DNA of 64,000 nt from Lytechinus pictus (GCF_037042905.1 NC_087254.1:9347103-9411102), one strand, 5' to 3'; shown: positions 21,936-33,295, counted from the stretch's first letter. Notes: generated by a model from the letters alone, not told the origin. Program-made: numbers and translations.

Positions 21936-22070
21936 TGATGAACATCTAGACATCTGGAATTGTATGATGCATTTTATTGAAGAAAGATGATATCCTGACC
22001 GATGTCTCATGGTTGCTATTTTTCCTACATCGCCAGGTCAGACCATCCAGTCGCTTTCGTGACTCCGGAC
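21936..22070 (-). pseudogene. Merlin copy 3, zinc-ribbon and helical N-terminal remnant
   Basis: The sequence CTACATCGCCAGG..GACC and GAAGAAAGATGATAT match copy 4 at 24650-24735. There the minus frame reads SWRCRKNSNHE..SSFFSKMHH, a WRC zinc-ribbon knuckle followed by the SFF motif typical of the ISXO2 family N-terminus. Confidence 0.5.
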
Positions 22071-22204
22071 TTTTCCATCTAGATATTCATAACGTCTATT
22101 GGAAACATTCCATGCTTATAAATTATAATTTCTTCCACCTTCAAACACACAAAATAAAGCTCTTATGTGATTAATTGATGAACTGCTTTTCTGGATTAAG
22201 TCCA

Positions 22205-22390
22205 TTGATGAAACAATGTGCAAACTAATATTCTATCCCAATGTCGTAAATCTTTCTTCCAAAATAATCTCCTAATGAGATGGGGCCACTGCGATGCAGA
22301 TCCGATAATATCTTGAATATCTGTCCAAGTTTGAAATATTTTTCGATTTCTCCCAGCAGAATCTCTATCCATCTTCGCCCCTATAAAAGC
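22205..22390 (-). pseudogene. unidentified Trp-rich ORF fragment, copy 2 of 3
   Basis: The minus frame encodes FIGAKMDRDSAGRNRKIFQT and WTDIQDIIGSASQWPHLIRR, LFWKKDLRHWDRILVC. It is about 90% identical in protein to the copies at 16.5 and 26.7 kb, suggesting recent duplication or constraint. Confidence 0.35.
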
Positions 22391-22633
22391 CTGAATAAGA
22401 AGGATACAGTGAGCAAGATGCAAGCTCAGGTAGTCCAGTCCCCAGAGCGGATGAAAGCTGACATATCGCGTATGCATTCCACCTTAGCCTCTCGTAAGGA
22501 GACTAGGAAGGAGAAGGGACACAGAGTGCATGAGCTACGGGGTCAGAATGAGAATTGCCAGTTGCTTCTTCAGTCTAGTGATCAAGGGGATGCCATGATT
22601 ACAGGTATCAATGCAGAGCTTGAAAAACAGAGG
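22391..22633 (+). pseudogene. NUF2: NUF2-like coiled-coil exon, copy 2 (5'-truncated)
   Basis: The frame runs SLNKKDTVSKMQAQVVQSPE, RMKADISRMHSTLASRKET to GINAELEKQR and donor GTGGGT. It is open throughout, but the first about eight codons and the acceptor are replaced by the Trp-rich ORF segment at the same breakpoint as copies 1 and 4. The following intron (to about 22860) is also duplicated. Confidence 0.5.
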
Positions 22634-23139
22634 TGGGTGCGCAGGTTCATGAGGAAATTTGTCAAAACTAATAGTTTTTTGCTTATTACCTGTAGTTGTA
22701 ACAAGCAACGATTTCTTAAGAAAGTCTCTAAAATCAAGGTCAGTTGTCATCATATCATTGTAGATCTAGATCCGGTTCTATAACGTAAACCTAACTCTGT
22801 GAAATCATGTTCTGAGCTTAAAATGATCACACTAAAGATCACCAACACAGATAGGCTTACGTGAGACATTGTAGTAATATTGCTTGGAAGAAGACACTGA
22901 CACCTGGCTGGAATTCTCTGCTTATTTTGTATATTTTTCAGCAATTATACAAAACCAAGTGCAAGCCCTTTGATTAACTGTTGGAGACTGCATGCTTTTG
23001 CTATATCACATGTTTAAATGCAAATTTGTACTTTGTTCAATTACAACTCAACTTTCTCCAATGCTCAATCATATATGATTTTGGACTTCTGCTCGATTTG
23101 CAACTGAACATCAGTTTCTGAATTCCCTCTTCTCTCCAG

Positions 23140-23402
23140 GACAAGCGTAAGCTGTCAAGCCTGAACAAGGAAGATACAGTGAGCGAGATGCAAGCTCAGG
23201 TAGTCCAGTCCCATGAGTGGATGAAAGCTGACATATCACGTATGCATTCCACCTTAGCCTTGCATAAGGATACTAAGAAGGAGAAGGGACACAGAGTGCA
23301 GGAGCTACGGGGTCAGAATGAGAACTGCCAGTTGCTGCTCCAGTCTAGTGATCAAAGGGATGCCATGATTACAGCTATCAACAGAGAGTTGGAAAAACAG
23401 AG
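23140..23402 (+). CDS. NUF2: NUF2-like coiled-coil exon, copy 3 (complete exon)
   Basis: This is the only intact copy: acceptor CTTCTCTCCAG, 263 nt open in phase 0, donor AG|GTGGGT in phase 2. It encodes DKRKLSSLNKEDTVSEMQAQ, then VVQSHEWMKADISRMHSTLA, a long Lys/Glu-rich coiled coil and NRELEKQR, about 87 residues. The usual SPE motif is SHE here. No calponin-like N-terminal domain of NUF2 is visible in the window, so a full gene is not supported. It may be an exon of a gene spanning the block, or a relic. Confidence 0.5.
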
Positions 23403-23564
23403 GTGGGTGCGCAGGTTATGGGGAAATTTTTCAAAATTAATAGTTTATTGCTTATTAGGTGTAGTTGCAACAAGCAACGATTTCTTAAGAAAGTCTCTGA
23501 AAGCTTTATCGTAAGCCTAACTCTGTGAAATCATGTTATCTAAGCTGAAAATGATCACAAGAAA

Positions 23565-24780
23565 GATGACTGTGAAGTGTTTGTATAATTCCTCGTTAAG
23601 CTTCCTGTGTCCTACCCATCCGTCGGTATATATCGTGCTCCGTGGAGCAACATGACATCGGATGATCATCATCAGTGTTTCAGTGCACTGGTTCTGTACG
23701 GGATATAATATGCATTTTCCGGAATTTCGTTCTACCAGTCCGACAACCCAAATTTTATCTTGGCCTCTTGGGTTATGGGTTACCGCGTTGATACTTTATC
23801 TTCCGGCCAAAGAAGCTTTCATCGATTTCGATGATACTGTAAGGTTGGAAGAATTATAAATTTAGAGTGGTAGAAAATAATATAATTCTAATCAGCAAAC
23901 TCAAATCAATCACCAAACCAAATGGGAAATAAGTGAAACTGAAGTAGAGACGCAAATAAACAGAACTGCAACCGGAGGAGTCTGGTAGTGCACTGCTTAA
24001 TCTCTGGGCTACTTTGCCTCAGCTAAACTTGGTATCATATAATAATTTACGTAAATATTTTAATCAAGTATAGTCAACCAATCAAAATAAAATGAATGGA
24101 AGGATCAAACTAAACTGTAAGAACCCAATTCATAAGATAAACCAATAAGGAATAAGATGAGATGACAAAGATGTCTGGTGATTTATGTGATATTATGGAA
24201 GTAGAAACTAAGGCGTCAGGTGAGGGATGGAATGAGTGGAACACCTGAAGAGGGAATAGAGAAGGAATGAAGATGACAAAAGAGAATCAGAGGAAAGGCA
24301 TTCAGAGTAGAATGAATGAATGACAACTGGATATCATTAAACTCAAATAACCTAAGTTCAGACTGCAAGGACAGTACTGAAAAGAATTGCAAATGAACTC
24401 AAGTCTAGACGGAACAGATATGTAAAACAGCTGAAGAAAACACAAGTCAAAGGAAATAAACAAAATAACCATCCTACAATACCATGAACTTGGCAACCTC
24501 CCATTTCCATTGAACAAATAAATCCCGCAAGTACTGCGCCCAAGTGCATACTGTGGAATATGCTATTCCACCTTTCTGGGCACATACTTTAAGCAAATGA
24601 CCATCAAGGAAATTTATGATGAACATCAAGACATCTGGAATTGTATGATGCATTTTACTGAAGAAAGATGATATTCTGACTGATGATGTCTCGTGGTTGC
24701 TATTTTTCCTACATCGCCAGGACAGACAATCCTGTCACTTTTGTGGTTTCAGGTCACATTTTGCCTTGCATAATGTGGCA
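23565..24780 (-). pseudogene. Merlin transposase relic, copy 4, split by an LTR-like insert
   Basis: Below the insert (23838-24478) the minus strand reads the IDESLF region and STIYTDGWVG, keeping the second catalytic Asp. Above it are the helical segment (YSTVCTWAQYL) and, at 24735-24600, the zinc-ribbon part SWRCRKNSNHE preceding SSFFSKMHH. Upstream CKAKCDLKPQK is followed by a TGA and QDCLSW, so the ribbon is interrupted by a stop. The C-terminal part of the transposase is missing. Confidence 0.65.
23838..24478 (-). mobile_element. solo-LTR-like insertion in Merlin copy 4
   Basis: TGTAAGG..CCTACA ends and the same ATAC flanks (23834-23837, 24479-24482) as at 11978-12636, at the identical Merlin position. 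The insertion therefore preceded the segmental duplication. Confidence 0.6.
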
Positions 24781-24839
24781 TTTCTTGCTGCCACACTCCT
24801 GGAAATCAAATTCTGGCATGGTAGCCCTCCTCCTCCATG

Positions 24840-25150
24840 AAGGATTCCTTGGCGGACGAGCCATGGAATCCATACTGAACTGTCTTTCATAAAGAAGTCG
24901 GACAGAACCCATGGGTTCTGGAAATCCTCCCAGTTGAGACAATGAGTTGGCGGGGTATGCTGGCGATACCATCCTCCTTGCTTCCTTGAAGGATTCCTTG
25001 GTGGATGAGCCATGGAATCCATACTGAACTGTCTTTCCTAAAGAAGTCGGACAGAACCCATGGGTTCTGGAAATCCTCCCAGTTGAGACAATGAGTTGGC
25101 GGGGTATGCTGGCGATACCATCCTCCTTGCTTCCTTGAAGATGGTGGCTG
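24840..25150. repeat. 148-bp tandem repeat, copy B
   Basis: Two units, starting at about 24849 and 24997, match the longer unit of 12725-13370. The 67-bp subarray of copy A is absent. Confidence 0.75.
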
Positions 25151-25984
25151 TTGATCAGGATCCATGTTTGGCCGCCTTACTCTCAAAATAATCATAGGCC
25201 TAATTCAGTTAAAACCATATGGGGAGTGAACAAAATTGATTTACTTACCACAGTGTAGATTTGATGATAGAAATTTTTATTCACAAATCTTTGTAAATGA
25301 CTTACCATTGGTGTATATTTCCTAAAGACCGCCCTATGGTCCGCCCCCTAATCTACCAAAGGAAAAACGAACCAATCGAATCATCACTTACCACTGATTG
25401 ATTGTTCAACGTGGCTCAATGAAAGTTCTTATGTTTTAATAAGTTTATGCGTAGCCTTATCATGTTAGGCCCACCCCTTGCTGATGTACATGATTGGTAT
25501 AGAAACTGGCATGCAGTTAACCGCCCCACCTACCGGCCCTGGATCGGTGCCACCTACCTGTGGGTTGGCTGTTGTAGGTGCTGAAGTACCAGAAATTGTT
25601 AGAATATTCCAAGTATTTACGATAATGGGCTATATAAGAATCTTCCAACTTGATGAATGCCTATCAATTGAAACAAACAAGGCATAAATAAATCAATTAT
25701 ACACAATTGTGTGTCCGGATGAAAATTGGGAATGTCTAACTTAGTTGACATACTCGCATCAGAATATCGGCTCCACATACGAAAGAGAAACGCCTAACTT
25801 TAAAGTCATGAGAAAAAGAAGGAATGTTGAATCCACAAAAAGATACAAAACCTCGCCTTTCAGAATCTCCTTTGAGTAAAGTGGCCAATTAAGTTATAAT
25901 ACAAATGCCAATGCCTCTGTATGCAAGTAGGCCTATAAAGATACATGTACCTTCTCTTGAAATCTTTTAATTTTCTGAGCAGTT

Positions 25985-26500
25985 GCCTATATTCATTCAA
26001 AAATTCATTCAAAATACCGGTAGTTTATTTAGATAAAAACTTCCATCGCAGCACAGAGCCGAATTACAAAAAGCTCTTACAATATAAAAGATCGAAATCA
26101 TAAGGAATAAACATAGTGTGGAATATAACAACAAATACAATACAATAAAGCAACAAATATGGTACATAACATAAGATAAACAAAAATTATCACAAGACAA
26201 AAAGTGCTCAATATGACATTAACATCAATTACAAGAATCACAGAACTAAAACAAACAATACAAAGTCAGAAAATCAATATGAGAAAAAGGATGAGACATA
26301 TAAATTATGCAAAAAAAAGTACCAGATCGTGTACAATTAAGGATTAAATTAAATATACGAATACACAAGAGATGAAGGATAGAAGGAGAAAATATAGGCA
26401 GAATAACAAGAGCGAGGAGAAAAGGGACAAAAAGATAAAGAAACAAAGCAGCAATTAGAATTGAAGGCAAAAGAAAAAAAACAAGAACAATAGCATAATA
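25985..26500 (-). repeat. AT-rich segment resembling a LINE 3' tail (copy B)
   Basis: Nearly identical to 15790-16290 with a few short indels. It adds a stretch near 26400-26470 (AAAGGGACAAAAAG) absent from copy A. Confidence 0.35.
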
Positions 26501-26614
26501 AACGAGATGGAGTAATTGATCAATAGTGAAAACGACTCAATTGGGGAGAGAACGGGAGCGAGGCTACTAGAAAAAAAAAACTGTTTTAGTTATAGATATT
26601 ACAGGAGCCCCGTT

Positions 26615-26795
26615 TACTCAGAACACAAACTAATATCCTATCCCAATGTCGTAAATCTTTCTTCCATAATAATCTTCTCATGAGATGGGGCCACTGCGAT
26701 GCAGATCCGATAACATCTTGAATATCAGTCCAAATTTGAAATATTTTTCGATTTCTCTCAGCAGAATTTCTATCCATCTTCGCCCCTATAAAAGC
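26615..26795 (-). pseudogene. unidentified Trp-rich ORF fragment, copy 3 of 3
   Basis: The minus frame encodes GAKMDRNSAERNRKIFQIWT, DIQDVIGSASQWPHLMRRLL and WKKDLRHWDRILVCVL, almost identical to the 16.5-kb copy. Confidence 0.35.
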
Positions 26796-27042
26796 CTGAA
26801 CAAGAAGGATACAGTGAGCAAGATGCGAGCTCAGGTAGTCCAGTCCCCGGAGCGTATGAAAGCGGACATATCGCGTATGCATTCCACCTTAGCCTCGCGT
26901 AAGGAGAATAAGAAGGAGAAAGGGACACAGAGTGCAGGAGCTACGGGGTCAGAATGAAAATTGCCAGTTGCTACTCCAGTCCAGTTATCAAGGGGATGCT
27001 CTGATTACAGCTATCAATGCAGAGCTGGAAAAACAGAGGTGG
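26796..27042 (+). pseudogene. NUF2: NUF2-like coiled-coil exon, copy 4 (5'-truncated, frameshifted)
   Basis: It begins SLNKKDTVSKMRAQVVQSPE as in copy 2. An extra A in the GAAAGGGACACAG tract shifts the frame in the middle, after which QELRGQNENCQLLLQSS resumes in another frame to ELEKQR and GTGGGT. It is followed by the same intron start as copy 3. Confidence 0.5.
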
Positions 27043-27299
27043 GTGCGCAGGTTATGGGGAAATTTTTCAAAATTAATAGTTTATTGCTTATTAGGTGTAG
27101 TTGCAACAAGCAACGATTTCTTAAGAAAGTCTCTGAGGAAATTTTCTCAACTTACTGTTCACTATCCATTGCTTGATAAAGGGGATGGATGGAGGGATGA
27201 ATTTTGGTTTCATTTATAAAATGGCACACTGTCTCTAGGTCCAGGATATTGTAGAATAAGAAGCAATTTTTCTGACTTCCTCTCTTTTTTTTCTCCAGG

Positions 27300-27532
27300 A
27301 CAAGCTGAAGTTGTCTAGCCTGAACATGGAAGATACAGTTCCTCGAGCAAATAAAAGCGGAGAAATTGCATATGCATTCCACCTTAGCCTCGCGTAAGGA
27401 GACCAAGAAGAAGAAGGGACACAGAGTGCTGGAGCTACGGGGTCAGAATGAGAACTGCCAGCTGCTTCTCCAGTCCAGTGATCAAGGAATGTGAGGATTA
27501 CATCTATCAACCCTGAGGTAGAGGGACAGAGG
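27300..27532 (+). pseudogene. NUF2: NUF2-like coiled-coil exon, copy 5 (internally deleted)
   Basis: The acceptor TTTTTTCTCCAG and the true exon start (DKLKLSSLNMEDTV) are kept. A deletion removes the AQVVQSP region, and a deletion near GATCAAGGAATGTGAGG disturbs the end. The donor GTGGGT remains. The exon cannot be translated through. Confidence 0.5.
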
Positions 27533-28400
27533 TGGGTGCACCGCATACCAATAAGCATGCGTTTTAACAATTAAGCAAACTTAAGTCCAAAGTTCTATAT
27601 GGTTATAAGAATACTCCAGAAATGAAATTTATGGCTATTTCATTTCTTTTCATAGATAAAAGCTAATTCAATTAAGAAACATGATGTCGTAGCAATGGCA
27701 TGATTAGCAACAATTTTCAGTCAATTATGGCCATAATTGCGAACCAAACAAAATTGTGTAGATATTAGTACATTTGTATTAGTATTCTTATGATTATCTT
27801 GAACCTCAAATAAGATCATTATTAAAAAAAATAGTTGGAATGCTCTTATTTTGAAACTGGGGTCATAGACCAGTTGTAAGGTGTGCAATAGGATTGACCG
27901 TCCAACGATAGATAGCAAAGAAGATGACCAATGTCTCTTTGTTAACTGGGTTGGCTTTGTGGTGACTTGTGATACAGCAGCCAAGGTTCTAAACTAATAT
28001 GATGAAGAAATTAGTGTCTTTTTGTAAGGTATTCAAGGAGCTGCCAAACAACCATCCTTTCTTGGCAGTTAGCTCTATAGAGCCATTAATCATTACCATC
28101 ATTGCAAATGATATTAAAATTTCGAACATCGGTACCTTCACTTTGAAATGTCCTCATCGCACAAAGTCTCTCAGTGATTCATGGGAGAAGTACAAGTAAA
28201 TCTAGATGTCAAATCTGTTGAGACCCGAGAAACGAACTTTAATAGCTGACTCTGAGGTACATGTAAAAAGCACATGTTTTGAACAAACTGGTCTGAAAAA
28301 TTCCTTCCACTATTAAAGACGAATGTTCAATTTTAATATACAAATTGCAGACTGTACTGGTATTTACTTTGAATGCATTCCGTATTTAACTGTAAACTTC
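27533..28400. other. no gene or recognised repeat
   Basis: AT-rich sequence with only short random ORFs on both strands. It may be intron of the NUF2-like relic. Confidence 0.4.
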
Positions 28401-28420
28401 CATCATTTGCATAATACAGG

Positions 28421-28494
28421 CAAGTCTGCCTCAGTCAAATATTTTGAGACCACAGAAATGTGTTCCACTTGGGTGAAATTTACCTCGGAAGATG
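28421..28494 (+). pseudogene. possible exon of the NUF2-like relic
   Basis: CATTTGCATAATACAG is followed by an open stretch encoding GKSASVKYFETTEMCSTWVK and a donor-like GATGTAAGT. The acceptor context is nearly the same as that of the coiled-coil exon at 28851, suggesting a diverged duplicate. Function not recognised. Confidence 0.3.
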
Positions 28495-28521
28495 TAAGTA
28501 ACACATGTTTCGTGCATTCTT

Positions 28522-28730
28522 GGGGGTGTTTCACAAAGATAATGACTGAGTTACGCACTTAAATATCTAGTTGCGTGAAGTATAAAAGGTATCACCACAT
28601 TGGTCAGATCATGCCAAGATGACGCGCACTACTGCATGTTGATCAATGAGATTGCGCTTTGCATATCCTGTACGCGTCGGCTTTTAAGTGCGACTATAAG
28701 TCATACTTAAATCTTTGTGAAACACCCCCC
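28522..28730. repeat. MITE-like element, family GGGGTGTTTCACAAAG
   Basis: The ends GGGGGTGTTTCACAAAGAT and ATCTTTGTGAAACACCCCCC are inverted repeats enclosing 209 bp. A second copy is at 34521-34730. Confidence 0.7.
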
Positions 28731-28850
28731 TCGTCTGAAAACTGCTTCCACTATAGGTGAATATTCAACTTGATACCAGAAGAAGGTCGAGTTTATACAG
28801 ACTTTAAAGTTTAATTTGACCTAGGTGTTTGCATCATTTGCATATTACAG

Positions 28851-29113
28851 GGAAGGTCAGGCTACATTAGAAGGTGTGAGAGATCGGATTCAGGTGGAGA
28901 AAGACCAGCTTAGGGACTCGAAATAGCAAGAACTATTGCAACGTTGCCATTATGGAGGGCCATCTCGACGGGCAGAGGGATTCGATAAAGCAAGCTACAG
29001 CTACATAGTGACAGGGATTCTATCTCGGCAAGAGGAAGTGATCAAACTACAGCAACGTGTACAGCATCGACACGCCACATAGGACTGTGAGACAATATAT
29101 GGAGGAAACAAAG
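28851..29113 (+). pseudogene. decayed coiled-coil exon downstream of the NUF2-like copies
   Basis: After CATTTGCATATTACAG the frame reads EGQATLEGVRDRIQVEKDQL RDSK, hits TAG at about 28924, then continues QELLQR. Later parts lie in shifted frames, ending with RTVRQYMEETK before GTCAGT. The heptad-like charged composition fits a coiled coil. It is probably a later exon of the same gene as the NUF2-like exons. Confidence 0.4.
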
Positions 29114-29854
29114 GTCAGTTCTGATCAAATTGAGTATAATTTCCCTGGAGCACAAATAATCTGAACAAAATGGCAGAGGAAGACCAATGAGATGGGATTG
29201 AACAAACTTCCCAGTTCATTACACATGTCCTTCAAGGACATACATGTGTAAATGATTTGCTCAATCACAGAGAAGCTACAGGAAGTTTGATTATCAACAT
29301 TGAAATTTCAAATGACTGGAGCAATCACACAGTCACACACAGATACACTCCATGTTCGGATTATCCTTGCTACTATGTATTCCATGTAATATTTTTAGAA
29401 TTATTATATATTAATCTATAAAGGGTTGTTTAGTGGTGCATTAAAACAAAGGAAAGCATTAAAAGAGGCAAATTTGGTCTGTAGTGCGCAATGTGTTGAA
29501 ATCTGACAAATTCCCCCATAGACGTATGTACAAAACTTGGAGTGCAATATCATACCATATTGCATTTTCTAATGAATGATAATAATAATAATACATATGA
29601 TTTATATAGCGTCTTTTCCATTTTGATTAAATGCTCAAGGCACTTAGAAGAGAGCAAAACATAAAAGTAAAGAGAACTAAGAGAAGTACAAGAAAGGGTA
29701 AATTACAAATGAGGAAATACATGTATGTCTGTCTTCAAACCTAGTCATTCAAACCATGGTCAAGATTAAGTAATAATAGCGGATGACTTCTTCATGGGAT
29801 ACCAGAGATATTCTACTGTTTAGCCCAACATTGCATTCATCTTCGATATGCCTA
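29114..29854. other. no gene; short (AAT)n-associated dispersed repeat
   Basis: An AATAATAATAATACATATGA stretch and TTTATATAGCG..TTTTCCA at about 29580-29645 looks like a dispersed repeat common in marine invertebrates (recollection only). Nothing else is seen. Confidence 0.35.
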
Positions 29855-30073
29855 AAGCCAGGGTTACACCAAAACTGAATTCTCCCGAATAAATTCAGAC
29901 CGATTCTAACCAAATCCGGCCTAATTCGATGGTTTTGGTAGATTCAAATGTTCCGGAATCCTTCCTGACTTTTCTTGCATTCTCGGAGGGAGAACAGAAT
30001 ACTCCCGAAACCACCCGAATACGTGTATTCGGATGGATTCGCAGCTGATTCGGTTCCGGTGTAACCATGACTT
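29855..30073. repeat. MITE-like element, family AAGCCAGGGTTACACC
   Basis: The left end AAGCCAGGGTTACACC and right end GGTGTAACCATGACTT are imperfect inverted repeats. The interior is rich in TTCGG/CCGAAT phrases. There is no ORF. Confidence 0.55.
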
Positions 30074-30237
30074 AACTTGTGGAATATTTCTTCTATTCTA
30101 TTGTGAGCCATCAATATAATAAAATTCATCTGCAAGAGCTGTTAAATCATCATAACACTGTAAGGTACTTTACATAGATTGATGGCTCATAACAGGAGAA
30201 TTGTTTATTTCAGTATGCGTTTATGTGCCACTTTTTT

Positions 30238-30950
30238 ACCCAAGAATCATGATTTGAAGCATGATTCAAATTACAATTCTGCAGAATCACGATTGCGTTT
30301 AGTCAAAAGTGAAAATAAACGTCTTTCAAATAAAAACATGAAACACCGAAAAAGGGGCGTTTGGAAAGACGTTTCTGTAGAATCACGAACGAAAAGGGTC
30401 GTATAAACGCAATTGTGATTTGAATCATGATTCTATGACGTCACTGTGTGGGGCTACTTTCGGTTATGCATGCATTTCTTGTCACTTGCATTTAACTTCA
30501 AGTTCTGCGTTTGCATCGTCCACTGCTTTTCATTTTTTTTTTGGTCATGTCTTCAACTTCAAGTTCTAGTAAATGAACTAAACTGGACAGACAATGATCT
30601 CAGTTGTTGTTGAGTTAAAGGTGTGAATATTAAATTGGATCTCCGCTGAAATTCACTTCCAAACACCATATTTTGATAAACCGACAAGATGAATGGAAGT
30701 AAAGAAAATGAGGTATAATAGACTGAATTCAGGAAGCAAAAGATCTATTTTTCGAGAGCCAAAACACACGCGAAAAAGTTGACCTATACTTCCTGTGACA
30801 AACTGTGCACTGTGATGCACACTGGATCGGCCAAATCCAAGGAGAAACAGCATTGGAATGAAGGTCGTCCAAAACCCTGATTCTATGGTATTGTGATTCA
30901 CGTTTGTGTTTTGATTCATAATTCAAATCATGATTCTGGCTTGAGGTTGC
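30238..30950. repeat. element with inverted GAATCATGATTTGAA ends
   Basis: AGAATCATGATTTGAAGCAT near 30243 and ATTCAAATCATGATTCT near 30922-30938 are inverted. Further copies (TGATTTGAATCATGATTC at about 30417-30433) lie inside. The composition suggests a non-autonomous transposon, with ends not exactly fixed. Confidence 0.4.
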
Positions 30951-31257
30951 ATACACGCAGCCCTAGGCTCTTCACAAAGTAAAAAAAAATTGTTAGATTT
31001 TGAGTGGCTTGAAACTTGAATTCTAAAGTAATACAATGCCAGACAATGAATCTTGTTTTATGGCCGTTTCCCTCTCCATTCTGTAAACCATGATGATAAC
31101 TTTGAGAAAAGAAATTCCATTAAGCAATTTGTCTTTTTTTTTTGGTGTGTATCTCAGAATTTATGAGGAGAATTGATGAGGAGAAAGAAGGATGAACTAT
31201 GGACACCTACATGTAGTAGCTGTAAGTAAACTCTATACCTAACCCTTAAGTCAATCA

Positions 31258-31523
31258 TAAAGGGATACTCCAGGCAGAAAATGGTATCTAAATGAAATGA
31301 AAATTTGATTAAAATTATCATAAAATACAAAATGATAACTATGGATATCATCATCTCACCTATTCAATATTCATGAGCATGTTTCACTGAATATTGCAAA
31401 ACTTTGAAATATCATAATTTTATCGTCACTTGTCTGATTTTGATGAGATTTACAATGTTTAGTCTGTCTGATGAACCTACTCTGTTCAAATCACACAATG
31501 TTCAGCCTGAAGTACCCCTTTAC
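31258..31523. repeat. MITE-like element, family GGG(A/G)TACTCCAGGC, copy 2
   Basis: AAAGGGATACTCCAGGC and GCCTGAAGTACCCCTTT form the ends. Related to 2862-3320. Confidence 0.55.
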
Positions 31524-33045
31524 GTCTTTCATTAGTCATCTTAATCCTTGCATAAAACAAACTGAACTCTCGCAAGTCTTACAAAACCCTGTATATGTCA
31601 AGTAAAACTACAACATTGCATTTAGTAAAATGATGATCTTGCATTTAAGTAAAATTTCTGGTACAAATATTTCTTTGTTCATTTTACAATAATTGTGTGC
31701 AAATCTATTTATGTGCATCTATGTTTATATATCATGCTTTATCTGATACAATACAAAATATGAACTTGTACTTTATTCAGATTCCTGTAGTGACTTACAT
31801 TTGTTTTTATTAAATATTGTAAATCTTTGTGCCCCAACCCCCCCCCCTTCTCTTTCTTGTTGTTATTAGTCTATGGTATTTACATAGAAACATCATAGGA
31901 AACTTTTATCATTTAGTTCCCTGTATTGATTTTCATTGTTTTATTAGAGATGTGAAACATCTCTTTTTGCCCCCCTCCCTCAATCACTCACTCTCTTTCT
32001 CTCTTACAGTTGGACTTATACCACAAAGATTTCTCTGTTAGCTGGGAGCAAGCCAATCCAAGATAAACCAGGAAGTCAATGGATTGATCAAAGCCTTCCA
32101 ATCTTATTGTAAAGTAAAAACAGGGTGTTTATTGAAGCCTAAATCATGGTATAGAAATTACACTAGAGAGTGTCATTTGAGGTAACAAATTTAGTATTTA
32201 ATTCTCAAATGAATTTTTCTCCTTTTGTAAAACTTTATTCATCTGACTTTTTTTTCAAAAGTCTGCCCTGCTGCCATATATTGAATTGCATAATGCAGAC
32301 GAGACAGCCATCATAGGCATTCCACTTGACCATTTCATGATACAAGGGATTTCTGTCACCTAAATTAAATTGAATGAACAAGCGTCAGTTTAAATTCTAT
32401 TGGGGTGTGGCAAGAAACTTACGATCAATTGCAAGTCTATTTCTGGTCCCTAAATCATTCATATGTCTTGCAGTTAATTACAAATTAGTGATTGATTGCT
32501 AATCTGCTCCTTGAAACAAGAAGTTTAATCTGATTTGCTACAGTACAGCTAACGTTGATCTATAAGTTGTAAAATTGCAACAGAATATTTGCAATTAATC
32601 GCAATTTTTTTTTGCAACACCCCATATCTCAATTTATCCAGACTTTGAGTATCAAATATTCGACATGCGTATGCATCCGTTAATCATGATTCCATTTTGT
32701 TATGTATTTTATGATAATTTCTTTTGTAAGGAGCAGGTCCAAGCTATCATCTCTTTGCCGACAGTTTCTGAGTTGTCTATTGTTTCTGTAAGGTAGGATT
32801 ACATTAAGTCTAAACAAGATTGGAAATGTGAGTTTTGTGAGGCTTAGGCTTCATAAGAATTAGATGGTTTGGTAATTAGGCCTAGTAGCTATGTGCGGAT
32901 TTAACTTACCTTCCAACTTTAAGTTAGTATTTGTGTTTATTTTGTTTCGTCTATTCTGCAAAAGTGGATCCAAAGGTTTTCCAGAGTTTTTCCCTACAGT
33001 TTTTATCTCTGGTTTTTTACCCTGGATCTACTTGTCGTAGAATTG
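31524..33045. other. no gene; fragment of the GTCTCACCTGCA repeat at 32255-32345
   Basis: 32255-32345 carries the CTGCTGCCATATATTGAATTG and GCAGACGAGACAGCC..GGCATTCCACTT terminus of the family. The rest is AT-rich without a supported gene. Confidence 0.45.
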
Positions 33046-33295
33046 TTAGAGGGGAAGTTCATTCTGACAATAAGTTGGTTTTAACAAAACTAGGAAAATT
33101 ACTGGGAAATATTGGTGAAGGTTGATTAAAATCTATCAAAAAATTAATGAATTTTGGACGTTTTGATTTTGTGATGTCACAGACATAATGTCTCGTGATA
33201 TACATCATTTCATACCTTCTTCCAAAAGAAAATTATTTTTTTATTGTTTTGCTTTAATTAAATCAACTTATTATCAGAGTTAATTTCCCCTCTTA
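33046..33295. repeat. MITE-like element, family TTARAGGGGAAGTTCA
   Basis: TTAGAGGGGAAGTTCATTCTG and its inverted partner (AGTTAATTTCCCCTCTTA) bound 250 bp. It is related to the TTAA-flanked element at 44177-44647. Confidence 0.5.

Larger units (their letters stand above)
23562..27060. repeat. segmental duplication, copy B
   Basis: Colinear with 11690-16860 but lacking the hAT element. The left junction joins NUF2-like intron sequence directly to Merlin sequence at about 23562. Confidence 0.7.
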
